NCBI GenBank assembly: GCA_005656395.1
Contig: SRSI01000044.1
Coordinates: 744,001-808,000 of the forward strand
Source of the DNA: Strongyloides papillosus
Taxonomy: Eukaryota; Nematoda; Chromadorea; Rhabditida; Strongyloididae
Reading direction: 5' to 3'
Length of the DNA stretch: 64,000 nt
The notes under the pieces are model-generated. The model made no database searches, was not told where the DNA came from, and was given only the letters and a program-made list of their open reading frames with translations. Positions 1 to 13,969 of the stretch are shown one piece after another. Position numbers and translations under genes: made by a program. Positions within the stretch are counted from its first letter, which is position 1; each line of letters opens with the position of its first letter.

Positions 1-3000
1 CTTAATAATATATGAACTATAGGAGAACAATTATCATTTAACAGATTACCTGACAATAATCCTATCTATTAATTTGTGTTTAGGTACAAGAAACCTTTTT
101 ACAAAATGACCAGAGGTAAGAAGAATTGTTGATTTGATTTTAGACAAATTCTTTTATCTTCTTCAAACTAATTAATATCTAGATGATAAGCGAAAGATAT
201 ATGACATTTATAAAGAATTGTGAAGATAATAATTTGGTAGGTTTAAATTCATATAATTATCATTTCTCTTAAACGGTTACTCGATTTTTGATAAACTTTC
301 CTCAATAGTATAATTAAAAAGATATATGGATAGTTAATTAATAGAGTAGTAGTAGATAAACATTAAACATGAGGTAAAATATGAGTATAATAAAATAAAA
401 TAGGAATGAAACAAGAACAGGGTAGAATTATTGGTAATCATAAAATAAATTAGATTTATAGCTTATAATTATCATCTTATCTTTACATTTGGTAAACAGA
501 TACTTTATACTTGTCAAAATAAAACATCCCAAAAGATTATTATAATGATTTTTAGTGCCATTTTAAAAATTTAATATAATGATCTATTAGATTGATTTTT
601 TTACCATCCTAACATCTTTTAAATATATTAAAACTTTTAGAAATATAAAAAGTTGGTTAAATTTCAAAATATAAAATAAATTTCACTCTTTTTACCTAAG
701 TATAAACCTTTATTACAATAAAATATTTATTATCATTCTCAATAACTTACCTGAATCTTAGATCAAAATAAAAAAGATTTATGATACTAATTTTGGCTAT
801 TGGCTTAAGAGTTTTCAGTTGATTAATGATTATAATATTTAAATTATACTTTTATTCTGAAGTATCTATATTCATTCAAAAATATTACAAATAAATATAT
901 TAAATATTTTTAATAAAATATATAATTATCACACCCTTTGTGTTGGAATAATAAAATAAGAATAATTTATATCTTTTTTATTATTTTCAATACTTGACAA
1001 AAGATATCTTTACTGAAGATAGAAAAAAATGTAATTATTATAAAAAATTGCTTTTTACTATTACACATAATATTATTACTATATCATCTCCCTCTATAAT
1101 GAGACTAACCATAAAAACATATAGATAAAACAATAGAATGTAGATAATGGTTTAAAAGAGTCAAAATTTATCATTCCCCAAAAATATATTTTATGATGGG
1201 AAAAAATATATAGATATAAGTTATTGGAATAGATTTATAGTTCTTCTTTCACTTTTTTTACGTCATACTTTAAAATGCCTTTCTATATAATTATGACAAT
1301 CATATTTGTTGTAATTAAGTTTTATTTTTAATTAACAAATCCTACAATTACCCTTACACATCTCAATAATCATTAATCATTTTTCAACCACAAAAAAATA
1401 TATTAGATATAATAGTTAAAATTTTATATCATTCTACATGTAATCCAATATTATATCTTAAGGCATCACTTAAAGGTGTGAAAAGATACCACCATCAAAA
1501 AAGATAAAATTTTTTTATATTAATATTCAAGAAAATATTATATAAAAGTACAAGATGATATTATTTTCATAATATTTTTACTTTCGATAATTTTATAGTC
1601 AAAATATATACCATTAAATATAGATATTTAAAGTATCACCCTCTCTCTCAAATAACAACATTTTCTACATGCTATCTAATCATTTATAAAAAGACAAAAC
1701 TTTCTAGAAAGAAGACCCAATATGGGTAGAGGATTACAGGTCACCATAATGAGGACTTAAATTTTTCTACAAACACCCTTGTAAATATATCATCTTCAGT
1801 TAGTATATTATTAAAAGATGATGTATGAGGATTGTGGAGAAAAAAGGAGGAGGTGAATTGTGGATGTTGTTGGTTGCCTTAAATAACTATTATACCAGGA
1901 AATGAATTATTAAATATTAATTAGATGACTTTGACTAAAAAATATTTAAATACATAAACAGCGTCACAAATTTAAGATAATTAATCAAATATTTGTATTA
2001 AATTTCCTTCATTCCTAAAAAATCAACATTTTTAGAAAGGTTTTATAGGAAAATTTCAATAAATAACATGGATATCTTATCTCTTTAACTAATCTTCTAG
2101 AAAATTGAACTATAATTAGCATATAATTATAATATAAAAAAAAAGTTTTTTGCATACGAAGTCTTAAACTTTTTTTAAAATAAATAAAAGTTTTAAATAT
2201 AATGTACATATTGCACTCTTATACATTAAAATACAATGAATTAGAAGGAAGAGTGTAAAAAAAGTTAATTGATGATAGATATTTAACATCTCATTTTTGT
2301 TTTAACTTCGAATAAAAATATGATAGTTTTATAAAAAATCACACATTTACAAATAAAATTAAACAAGAAAGTTACAAGAAAAGGGTAAATTAAGTAAACA
2401 TGTGATTATAACCTGGTTCTCACCCTTTTCACTGTCAATTTCACAGATAACATTCAACAAAAATTAGAATGTCCTAAGAGAAAGGAAAAGAATAAATATA
2501 ATCTGATAAAGATAAATGAAATAAAAAATAATATAAATAAAGTTAATTTTATAAATATCAAGCATATTTTCTTATATAACAAAATTATTTAGATATCTTC
2601 TTACTTTTTCTATTCTTTTTTATATAAGACCATATTTTCAGGACCTATTTCTCTCCTGTGTTCATGCACACTCAATCTACAAAATATATCGTTTCTAACA
2701 GTTTCTAAAAAGTTATCCTCTAGAGATATGTTATGTTTAGGTCACACAAAATCTTCTATTGTATCTTCTTTTTGATACATATACACATCTACATAAATAT
2801 ATATCCTTTTATTTTGATATAGAAAAGTTTACATAAAATAATATATGTATAAATATAATAATACAATAAAAAGATAAATATTTTAAAGACTGTCTTTTTA
2901 ATTCTAAATACATAGTTAAAAGGATAAAAATATTCTCACTATTATCTTATTATCATCGTTTAGTAATGACAATAATAATAATAACTCCTTACTTTTATCA

Positions 3001-5263
3001 ATTATTTTTACCATTTATAAATAAAATAGATAGTATTAGTTAATAACTTTAATAGATACAATTTTTAATATAAATTTTATAAGCTTATGAAAATAGTAAA
3101 ATTTTAAAGTGGTTAGGTTAAATAAACTTTTCCCAAAACATTATTGTATAATAGTATTTTTGAAAAATTTTGTATTTATATAATAAACATATTTTATGTT
3201 GTTAATGGTATTATAACAGATGGTATTGAAGTACAGAAGGTTCCTTGACAAATATAAAATATAACTATTCTAGGATTTTATAAATGCAAAAATATTACTG
3301 ATTCATCATATTTTATGTTAATTTTCATAAAATTCTTATCACAAAATATATCACAATAATAAACTTTACACTCCACTAATTTCTCTTATTTTTTACCCCT
3401 ATTTCAAAATACATTTATATTTTCAAATTTAAAAATAAATTCTTAACTTTATAATACCAAATAAACAAAATAAAAATTAAAAAATTCCTTTTCTTTTAAA
3501 AGGAGAAAAATAAAAATAATTTACTTGATAGTTGCCTTTTATAATTGAAAAAAAATTTAATAAACATAATAAATATATACATATTTTGTTTTTGATGCCG
3601 TTAAAAGTAGTAAATTTGTTCCACACAAACAACATCTGTTTCACAACCTAAATAAGATTATGCGCAATCGTTTATAAATCCTTAGTAATTGTTACCTTAA
3701 AATATCTTTAAATTAACATAAAACAGTATTTGCAATATTTAGAAGACGTTAAATCTATAGAAGATTAGATTATGGTAAAGTATTTTCTAATAATAATAAA
3801 ATATTTTATAAAGGTAAACTAGATAATATGATTTTTTTCAAGCTAATATCCATTAATCATACTTTCATCATCAAAACATAAATATTCATGTTGTCGTGTT
3901 ATCAAAAAAGCTTAAGATATATAATATGATGTAACAATCTCTCAAGTATTTCTTTCATCTGTCATTTTCATCTTCAAGGATATGAAAATATTAAAATTAA
4001 AGAAGGGACAAGGGAAGAGGGGAAGGATAAAGAAATGAGATAATGGTAAAGGTACTTGAAAACTGATTCAGGATATCTTAAAATTATATACTTCATCTTA
4101 CACCACCATCCATAAACATAAATAAAAGAAACGCACACACGCTAACATGATATGCAGATCTATTAATATATATATATATGTGTTTAATAATTTTTATGGA
4201 ACTTTAAATAGCTTAAAAAGTTAATTTACTGGAAAATCAAGTCAAAATTGTTAGTTGGTGTGTATAATAAAAATAATAAAAGCGCTATTTATATTTATTG
4301 CTACAGAACCTCTATATAAAGATTCATGTTCAAGATGGATGTAAACATTTAACAAACAAATCTTTGTTTATATCAAATCATTTATTTACTTTTACATTAA
4401 CAGAACAAATTAATTGAATGTACCAATTAGGATTAAAAGTATTGTGCCATCAAATAAATATAAAAACTGTGAGTAGGAGAAAGTAATAATATAATAATAA
4501 ATTAACATTATGATTTTAATTAAAAGCCGACAATCTAACTTTTACTTACTTACAAAAACCTGTCATACATTTTAAGGTACGAAAGTTTTATCATTTAAAA
4601 TATAATTTATGAGGCCTTTTAATGAATTGTTTTTATAATCAGGGACTTGAATAGAATACTTAATATATATATATATATATATATATATTATTATTAAGAA
4701 GTAAGTTATCAGTTATGGTTTAAAAGAAGTTAAGAATACAATTCTTTATACTTCTATCATTAACTTTTAATTACAATCTTTCCTTCCACCATAGACAAAA
4801 GTTGCATAACTGCCAATCATAATTAAAATTTAGTGGTAGGAGGATAAAAAGTTTATCATCTTTCTTTAAATTTAATATTTATCACTTAATTATTTAATTA
4901 TAACCTTATATTGTTAGTTATAATAAAATCACCAAACTAATTCTTTGTTAATAAATTTATGCATTTTGCTGCCTACTTCTTAACGTTTTATTATAAAAAT
5001 CTCAAGACAAAGAGATTTATAAAAATAAAAAGCATAAATTACGATAGGATTTTCGACGACATACTGTCCAAAATATCACTATTGATCATTGGTAGATAAG
5101 GATATTTAGAAAATTTTTATCATATATCATTATCTAATAAAAATATTTTGTTTTAAAAATGTCATTTCAATGTTATAGATATATTTTATGTTAAAAGAGT
5201 TAAGTGGATTACAATTTTTTACCAAAATATTAATTTTTATACAAAAAGTATCTTGAAATATTT
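1..5263. other. AT-rich intergenic stretch, no gene supported
   Basis: About 5.2 kb of very AT-rich sequence with no open frame that resembles a protein. The longest frame, on the minus strand near 2.0-2.2 kb, is 64 codons of low-complexity residues and has no splice context. A (AT)13 microsatellite sits at 4663-4688. A possible acceptor followed by a short ATG reading MTRG and a GTAAGA donor lies at 84-115, but I found no continuing exon. Confidence 0.6.
4663..4688. repeat. (AT)13 microsatellite
   Basis: Perfect alternating AT run of 26 bases in an intergenic region. Confidence 0.9.
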
Positions 5264-6537
5264 TTAAAAAATATGACATCCAATTCCAATGATACCGATT
5301 TTATTCCAGTTTATTTTTTCTATAATTGATAATGTGTGATGTCTACGGATTTCTTTTATTTCAAGAGCGTTTTCAAGGAGTTTTGTTGCTAGTGAATCAT
5401 CGGTACAGTTGAGGAAAAAGGTGACATCAGCTATGTCATCCAATTTTGGAAGAATATTTTTTATTAAATTCCTGAAAAAAAAAATTATTTTCCAAATATT
5501 TTTTCAATCAAAAATATACATTTGAATATTTTTGTCATCTCCATAACATCCTAAAATATGATTATTCATTATTAAAATATATCCAATAGCATCTTTTTTA
5601 TCATCAACTTGAACTAATCCATTAACCTACAATTTTGTAGAAGTTATATTTTTAAAAATTTAAAAAATTTACATTTCCAAGTTTAAAAAGATGCTCTAGA
5701 AAATCCTTTCTATTGATTCCAATAACAAAATTATCATATTCAATTACCATACCTAAATTATCTTTTCCAATTACAAGGCATTCTCCAATATAATTAAACA
5801 CATTTTCTGTAGAAATTTTTAAACTTTCCAAAGTATGAGTACATTTTTGAAAGTACATTTTATCGACAACATTAAATCCGATACCATTCATTACCATCAA
5901 TTCCTCCTCCCTACCTCTATATCAAAAACAATTAAAATCATTAATTTACAAAAAAAAAACATACATCTTATTGCTATCATACATAAAATCAATTGTCATA
6001 TTTTTATTAAGATAAAAATTGTCATTAATATCAAACTTCTTAATAGTCTCATCAAACAAAATCTCCATCACCGATTTAACATCACTATCCCCAAATACTG
6101 TATTGTAAGGTAACAAATAGGTGGAGATAGGTGATTTTATAATATTATGGTTATTGAAAATATTATAAATATTATCTATTGAAAGAATTGATAAATTTTT
6201 ATGATTAAAGCTTTTAAAATATGTTTGGTTGTCGTTAATGGAAACATATTTATTTAAATAATTCCCATTAATAACATTCATCATGACATAGTACTGTAAT
6301 GTTAAAACTATTATTAAAGATGTAGTTTTATACCTGATTGTTAGTAATCTTTTGTGTTACTCCATATCCTATAGGTACTTTTTTTCCATTTTCATCCTCT
6401 CTTATTATCATAACTGCTATGATGTTATCATAATCTAGGAAACTAGGATTGTTATTGATAGGTAAATAAGAATAAGACAAAGTCTCATTTGATAATGAAT
6501 TTCTAAATAAATTCTCAATATCTTGAATAGCCAACAT
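5264..6537 (-). CDS. DUF1248 / Acetyltransf_18-like (GNAT-fold) protein
   Basis: Five exons on the minus strand: 6537-6334, 6293-5965, 5910-5673, 5626-5520 and 5471-5264, joined by 40-55 bp introns with GT/AG ends that keep frame, giving about 360 residues. The C-terminal half matches what I recall of the nematode DUF1248 family. There is an NGIGFNVVDKMYFQKC block, then a linker with VIEYDNFVIGINRKDFLEHL, then a second unit with AIGYILIMNNHILGCYGDDK. That last unit looks like the Acetyltransf_18 half, where the family usually reads G-Y-G followed by a PlYAD motif. The usual acetyl-CoA loop is not clear and the YAD motif has become YGD, so enzyme activity is doubtful. No signal peptide or membrane segment is visible. 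The start is the first ATG of the open frame, and the stop follows GIGCHIF. The family has no established function; the assignment comes from pattern memory, not a search. Confidence 0.72.
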
Positions 6538-7120
6538 AATAAGTAAAGTTGATAAATAATCGTAAATTTAGAATACTATCATATTTATATACAAAATCAA
6601 GGAGGAAGATAAAACTAAAAATATTTAATTTTATCAAAATTTTATCTTAATTTTTTTATCATAACTAATCATACATTAAAAACCTTCAAATCAATAACCT
6701 TGGCATGATATGCTATATACATTATCATAATTTTAAATCATCCTTAAACTCTACCATTTAAATTATGTCAATACTATATTATTTTTCAAAAACTTTACTT
6801 TTTTATTTTATTTTTATCTATCCTCACATAAACTTGACATCCTTTTTTCCTAAAATCTTAATTTTATCAAGATGTCTTTGATAATTAGATTTTTCTACCC
6901 TAATGGTTCCCTTGGCAAATATAAATATTATTATTCCATTTTTAGATTGTTTTTAACAAAAAAAGGAAAAAATATACTTATTGTAACTAATTATTTCTTT
7001 ACAATAAAAAACGAGATATGCTATCAATTTTAAATCATAGTAAAAACAAGTAAAAAAAATTTTTTCGCACAAATATTAAATTTTATCTCCTAGTAATAAT
7101 TTAAGTAAAAATATTCTTCT
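6538..7120. other. Spacer between two minus-strand genes
   Basis: About 580 bp of AT-rich sequence between the SLC26 stop and the DUF1248 start. I see no coding signal. It must hold the 3' end of the transporter mRNA and the promoter or trans-splice site of the DUF1248 gene. Confidence 0.5.
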
Positions 7121-9718
7121 TTAATATATAACAACATCTGGAACCTCCGAATCAACAGTCCTATAATCCATTTGACTTTGATAAAATATACTACCACGTT
7201 TTTTAGTCAAATCAATAGGTTGTGGAAGAAACGTTTTAGTAAACTGTGGTCCTTCAAGTGATTTTATAGCCAATATTGCATCATGAATCGTTGGGTAAAA
7301 AAATGATTTTGGGACTTTTTTATAAAAACCACACTTCTCAAATTGATCTCTTATCGGCGCTTTTGCACCAGCAAAATATATTGTAATATTTTTCTTACCA
7401 AACTGGTGAAATAAATCCATTAATGCTGTAGTACTTGAGTAATCGACTACAGTGAAACCAGAACAATCAATCACTAGATGTTTACAAATTCTGTCATCTA
7501 TTTTTTTACTACTCAGTACACCAATCTTTTCAAGTATTGATTTATTAACCATCTGTGATGTTATTGTTGTTTCATTATTATTATTTGGGCAACATTCACA
7601 ATCCACACTACTCCTCTTCTCTCTCTCTTCATCATCATCCTCCTCCACATTTTTTAATGCCTTCTCAATTGACTTTCCAAAATGATCAACATTTATAAAT
7701 AATAACGGTGCATCAAATCTAAAGACAATAACATTATCAATCCTTTCATTTTGTGCATATCTTCCAGCATCACGATACTCCTCTGTCTCCCCTAATCTTG
7801 ATAAACCATGCCATTTTGGCCATTGCATTCTAATGATAACCGTTGCCAATGCAAAACCTATTGATATCAATAATCCTTGCATAACATTAAATGCCGTTGT
7901 TGCTGTAAAACTAACGATCCAAATTAAAAAATCAATCTTTGATATCCTCCACAATGACTTTAACTCTTTCATTTTCAAGAAAATTGATTTCATAGAAAAG
8001 ATAATAATAACAGCAAGTGTGCACATTGGTAATGATGCCAACAAGGGTCCAAGGAATAGGATAACTAAAAGAAGAACGAGTGCTGTAAAAAATCCGGCAA
8101 ATTGAGTTGATGCCCCACACTCAACATTTAACATCGACCTTCCAAGTGCTGATGATACAGGATAAACTTGAAAGAATGATGATAGTAAAGCAGTAAAACC
8201 GATAGCATAAAGTTCTTGATTATTATCAGTTTTAGTTCCCATCTTACTATTAAAAATTTTACACATAGATAAGTGTATAGCTATAACAACAATTGCTATC
8301 TCAGCCATTTCTGATAACATGTATGGAAATAAGTCAAGTCTAGGTAAGGTTGGATATTTTAATCCTCTCGGGACATCATTAACAATTTTAACATCAAATT
8401 TTTCATTAAGTTGAAAAAGATATGATCCATATGTTGTTACTAGAACTAACAAAAAGTCAAATGGTATTGGTAATAGTAAATGTTTTTTATAATATATGTT
8501 TATAAAATCTTTACCAAAGTATAAGAAGATAAATCCAAATAAAGATATTAATGTTGATGGTATATTCATGTAACTAAGCCTCCCACATACATCGATAAAT
8601 TGCTATAAAAATAATAATAAATTATAATATTTTAATACTGTCATGTAGAATGTATATTTGTGGAATGTAATATTATGTAAACATATATGATTTTTCTTCT
8701 AAATGAATTTTTTCAATGCCATCTGGTTTAATAACTAATAAGTTTTTAGACAGGATAATTAAATATGCTTTTTAAAAAAAATAGTTACGCAACTAAATTT
8801 TATAAGAGATGTATTACCTTAATTATATAACCAATACCACTAAAGGATTTTGAATCTAATTGAAATAATTTATTGAATTGTACCACACAAACATGGACAG
8901 CAGCACCAACAGCAAATCCAGAGACAACCTGATCAGAGAGATATGATGCAAGGAAGTCAAAATGGAATATTCCTAATGCAATCTAAAATGAAAGGGAAAC
9001 AAAAAAAAAGGATAAGAAAATTTGTATTAAAACATACTTGAACTAAGCCAACGAAAAAAGTTAATGTTGTGACAAGTGTTATTCTGTCTAAATCTTTAAA
9101 TTCATTTGATGTTATTTCCGTCAAATTATTTATATCAATTTGTTCACCAGTATGTTTTTCTAAATAATGAACTTGTTCAGTTAATGCCTCTTTTTCTAAT
9201 CTCCTCATAACATTATTTGCTGCAACTCCCGTCATTAGGGATACAATGGCAAATGAACCAATTGAGACATATTTTGATGTACCAAATATCATATAAAAGA
9301 TAATAGCAAAGAATGATGAGTATAGACCATAGATAGGATCAACACCTGTTAAGAGAGCATAAGCTATACCTTGTGGTACTTGTACTATTCCAATTGTTAG
9401 ACCAGCCATTACATCACCAGATAGTGAATTTTTTATTGAATATGTTGGGAGCCATTGGAGGATTGGGATGAATGAGATAATAAAGTGAAGAAATTTGGAG
9501 ATTGAGGTAAATGGTTTTATAAGAAAATGTATGAAATTTTTAATTAATGATGATTTTGGTGGTGGTAAAAATTGATGAATATTATCAAATTGTTCCTATA
9601 TTGATTTATTATTAATTTTAAAATGTTTTATTAATAGTGATATAATTTTTTAAAAACTCACTTGTGTAAGGAATGTCCTCTGATGGTTAGAAATTTCTTC
9701 TTCATGAAGTACCTCCAT
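7121..9718 (-). CDS. SLC26/SulP family anion transporter with STAS domain
   Basis: Four exons on the minus strand: 9718-9662, 9595-9038, 8982-8818 and 8602-7121. All junctions are phase 0 and the product is about 753 residues, the usual SLC26 size. A short cytosolic N-terminus (MEVLHEEEIS) leads to the family signature GLTIGIVQVPQGIAYALLTG near residues 110-125. Many hydrophobic spans follow, and a conserved block near 411-448 contains RSMLNVECG and LVILFLGPL. The C-terminal STAS domain spans about 549-700, with the core strand HLVIDCSGFTVVDYSSTTAL. An acidic, serine-rich insert (EEDDDEEREKRSS) sits inside it at the usual variable loop. SLC26 proteins exchange sulfate, chloride, bicarbonate or oxalate at the plasma membrane; the substrate here cannot be read from sequence. 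In C. elegans this is the sulp family, but I cannot say which member this is. The ends of the three internal introns are inferred from GT/AG signals and frame. Confidence 0.93.
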
Positions 9719-12192
9719 AATATTATCGATAAAAAAATAAGTGGATTCTTTAAATTATATATTAGATAAGATAAATTTTTTTATAAAATGTTAGGAAAGA
9801 AAAATTAATAAATATAATTCCGTCTATAGGAGTGAAAGATAAAAAGTTAACAACTTAAAGGAATAATATAAGGAGAATCTTTGTGGAATTAACTTTTTAC
9901 AAATATAAAAATATCCATCAAGGCATTTAGTAGGATAGAAGTTTAATAAATTTAAATATGACTATATATAATATTATTTATATATAGGAATAGTTTAACA
10001 AGTACCTAAAAAATTTTTAACTCTAAAATATATAAATATTTAAATGATAAAAGGTAAGTAGTAGTTAAAATTTTTGTGAATGATAAGGAAAAGATAATCA
10101 TTGTAACTATTTTATTCCTATTTATTCATCTCTTGATAACAAGAGTTCATCTCTCTTGAGAATGGAAGGTAGAAACAAATATTTTTGTATACACTCATGT
10201 AAACAAATTATATATATGTATTTGTATAAATACTTATATACAATAATATTTTTTTTTGTAATTTTGGGGGAAAAAAGTAAGTTTTATAAATTGATTATTT
10301 CAGTCTCTTATTTATGGTAAGAGTTTTCATGGCATTCCTAGAATAAAAGTTTAAAAAAATTATAGAATTACATTTACTTATCTATTGATATAATATATTA
10401 CATTTTAACAGATGTTTTTTAATGATTAAGATTATCCTTATCATTAAAAGAACATTTTTATTAGTTAAAAAACTTATTACGAAATAAAAGAGTGATCAGT
10501 ATTATTTAATAGTAATAATACAAATATTAAAATATAAAGTGTATTTAGATGATTAACTTTAAATTCTCATCTAAAAAATAATACATAAAAAAAGTTTATT
10601 TTAAAATTTTAAAGTAAAGAACAATTCTCCTATCTACAAGAATGTTAGATTAATTTTACAATTAATTAATAAAATGTATTATATCAGAAGTGCAATGTTA
10701 TAAAAACACTTATTTTAAGAGTCTTACAAAAATGTTTCCATGGCATCTGACAAATTTATTAGTCAAATTAAATTCTCCATTTTTTTGTAGTATCATTAAC
10801 TTATTTTTTATATAAAAACTTATTTTTTATATTCATAGTACTTTTTATCACTTCTTGAGAACATATTTAAATATGTAAATATATTTAAAATTAATTAATC
10901 AGAAATTATTATGTAATAAGTACACATAGGTTAACTTTATTAATTTTTCCCTTCACATTAACTACGCCACACACGCTACATCCATATATATTACTTTCGT
11001 TATCTTTAACAACTATTATTTAATATTAATTTTCTATACTTTTACGTATGATAGTTTTTGTAATCTACTTAAAAATATTGCTTAATAAATATTTTTGTAT
11101 ATTAAATCACATAAGAAATAAAAATGCAACTTAATTTTCTATTTCTGCATTTAAGTAAAAATGTATTTTTATGCTTTAGTCCTATTTTTATTTAAAAAAA
11201 ATAAATATAAAAGATCTCTCCTCACCATCATTAATAATTTTTTCCATTCCATTTTCCCCCTTTTTCTTATGGTAATTTCACAACATAAAATTTCCTCCCA
11301 AATCTATGTCTACAAATAATACACATCTATTTCCAAAAATTATTCTTTTATTCCTTCATTATCATATAAAAATTTTATATTAATGATTAATGAAGAAAAC
11401 AATAGAGATATATAGTGGTGACGAGAATTTTATAGATTGATAATTAGTCCTATTGACAAATTTTTAATATATAATTATTATATACATATTATTTCATTAT
11501 ATACCTCATTAGTTCATCATTTTTCATAGTACCTCTCCTTGATATATCATCAATTTTTACATCATAACTTTAGTTCCAAGATATATGTTACTTTCAATAT
11601 TTCTTTATTTCTACTCCATATATGTGTATATATATAAATGTATACATTCTTATTTTAGATAAACTTTATAGAGAAAATATATATACTTACATATAACTAT
11701 AAACTTCTTTTGCTTTTCTTAATTAACCAATTTTTGTCCTTTTATGTGAAAATGATTTTTATTTTCTCATAACTTTAATAATAAATAAATTATTGTATTT
11801 AGTAATATGCTATCAAAAATTATATCATTCCAAAAATATTTATATATATGTTACATCTAGAAGCAAAGAATTACTATTAACAATTACAATTCCTTAAATT
11901 TTATAATATATTTATCGATAGTTAGCTAAAATTATGAGATAGATATGCCCTTTCACTCTTTAAAAATATATATATATTGTATATAGGAAAGCTATTTATA
12001 TAATATTTCTTTTTCATTGATTTTTCCTCTTTGGTTCCTTTTTGTTTATCAATTTGTTAAACTATAATAAATTTTTCTATATATATACCTTTTTGTAGAT
12101 AAATATATTTGCCCTCCTGTAATTTTTGTTATCATATTTATTGCCTTCTTTTATCATTAATATCTTACTATTTTTGTTACTTTTTTAGTAAA
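9719..12192. other. Intergenic region between divergent genes
   Basis: About 2.5 kb separating the minus-strand transporter from the plus-strand gene at 12.2 kb. I see no coding frame. The part next to the transporter (about 9.7-10.1 kb) is purine-rich on the plus strand. The part next to the downstream gene (about 11.2-11.7 kb) is pyrimidine-rich. So each flank is pyrimidine-rich on the sense strand of its own gene. Confidence 0.5.
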
Positions 12193-12697
12193 ATGCCTCG
12201 TACCTGTAGGAGATATTTTGATGGACTCCGTAAAAAGAAAGATTTCGAGCACGGAATCCTTAAAAATATGGATAATGGAAAAATTTACGAGGATGCACCA
12301 TTACTTTCTCAAAAACATCCTGTTCGTAAGTATTGCATTATTTCACAAAAAAAAATCTAAATTTATATAACCTTTGTTTTTGCATCAAATAATTTTCATT
12401 TATTTATTTCTAGCTCTTCAAGTATATTACAATAAATACACAAAGAAAGGAAAAAAAAGTAATATCTCAAAGTCAAAAAAAGTTAAACCATGGTATGGAA
12501 TCAAACATAAAATATACTATACTGGTGAAACTGTCCTCTCTTTCTTCCATTTCGATTGGGCTGAGATGTTTAGTCGCCTTAGACATGAGAAATGTGAACT
12601 TTTTAAGGAACTTGGTGTAATGAGTTTTAAAAATCCAAGAGTACCATACCTTCCAACAATTTATGAGATTGACGAGGATATTTATAGCGAATTTTAA
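12193..12697 (+). CDS. Small basic protein of unknown function
   Basis: Two exons, 12193-12325 and 12414-12697, with a GTAAGT donor, a TTTCTAG acceptor and one base carried across the junction. Together they encode about 138 residues. The ATG lies six bases after a TTTTTTAG acceptor, which suggests spliced-leader trans-splicing and supports this start. The product begins MPRTCRRYFDGLRKKKDF, has a lysine-rich middle (KKGKKSNISKSKKVK), and ends in an aromatic and acidic segment (YLPTIYEIDEDIYSEF). There is no signal peptide or membrane span. I do not recognise a family. The basic middle could bind nucleic acid or act as a nuclear signal, but that is only composition. The clean splice frame and higher GC than the flanks make it likely to be a real gene. 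Confidence 0.7.
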
Positions 12698-13423
12698 GGT
12701 ATAATAAAATAAATGGCCGAATGGAATGTATTAATATAGCAAGGTTCTTTTTTTAGAGAAAAAACGAGATAACAAACAAAACCAATTGTAATATTTTGTT
12801 AAACTAATGTATTTTTAATATATTAAAATATGTTTTCGTTAATTAGAATAGTTTACTTTTTATAGAAAATATATTTTTTTGTTAAAAGAGAATATTTTGT
12901 AAATATTTTTTGTTTGTTTTTTTTAGCATCTTGATTATTTAATATCATATAACAAAATCATATGATCATTTTCAATTTTTATCATTATTTAGAAAAAAAT
13001 TAAAACATATTTTTTTATTGTTAATAATTTTATATTATTTATAAACTTTTATAAATATCTTTCAACGAAATCCTATAATGAAAAATATATTGTAATTTTG
13101 TGTGAAGATGATGTGTAATAACGGATCAAAAAAGATAAACAAAGACAATTGATAAACATCTCTATCTAAAATATATATATATACTGAAAGTATAATTTTA
13201 ATGATAATTCATTATTATTCAAATAACGTTATCCATCGTTTGTATTTGTTTTAGATGTGTACGTATATTTAAATATAAACATATAGTTCAAGAGGACTTT
13301 TTTTTTAATTAATTTTAATAATAGCTTTATATTTAAAAAACGTGTGTAAATTAAGATTGTTTAAGAAAGATAAAAGTTTATTACTCAATTCATTGAACCT
13401 CATGAAAGTGTTTTTGATAAAAG
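12698..13423. other. Spacer, no gene seen
   Basis: About 700 bp of AT-rich sequence downstream of the small basic protein gene. No coding signal is visible. It should contain that gene's 3' UTR. Confidence 0.5.
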
Positions 13424-13961
13424 GACAAACGAATTGAAAGATTTTCGCTGGAAACAATATTTAGTGATGTGATAAGCATTACTGATGGCAAAACTTGTCT
13501 ATCAATTTTTATATGTATATGTTATGAAAAAGATAGAGAGAAATATACTTCTAGAAAATTTTATTCAACTTTGCAGGTTGGTAACATTTTAAATATCAAA
13601 CTATCTCAAAATTCCTGTACTTGGACTTTATCCTTTAATTTTACAAAAATTTTACTAATGTTTTCAATATTTCCAAATTCCAAAAAAATTTTGAATGAAA
13701 CATTTATATCCTTGCGAATATATGTAAAAAATAGTATTTCCGTTGTTAATTAGAAAAAATGTTGTTTTTCATCAAAGAAACTATTACAATTTAACAGCTG
13801 GAGATGTTTTGATAGTTATAAAAATGGTCTATTGGTTAAATATAAAAATAATATTGAATTTATCATTTTTTGTGTTGGTTATCTATATCCAAGGGACGAT
13901 ATTTAACTTACCACCAATAAACTTCGTCTTTAGACGCATTTCTTATGTTTGTTTTTGGTGA
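13424..13961 (+). pseudogene. Possible degenerate coding relic in two frames
   Basis: One frame is open from about 13424 to 13753 with no useful ATG, and a second from about 13743 to 13961. The first contains KFYSTLQVGNILNIKL and the second contains NYYNLTAGDVLIVIKM, so both carry a similar (S/N)-L-x-(V/A)-G-(N/D)-(I/V)-L motif. That pattern is faintly like the start of beta-sandwich repeats such as galectin halves, but I see none of the sugar-binding residues. No splice signals join the frames. It may be a decayed gene or chance open frames in AT-rich DNA. Confidence 0.2.
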
Positions 13962-13969
13962 TAAATTTT

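Noticed and set aside
84..130. Acceptor-like TTTAG, short leader, then ATG ACC AGA G and a GTAAGA donor (MTRG, as in the first exon of SERF/MOAG-4 proteins)
   Set aside because: No downstream exon continuing the SERF sequence (NQRDLAR-like) was found on the plus strand, so the resemblance rests on four residues.
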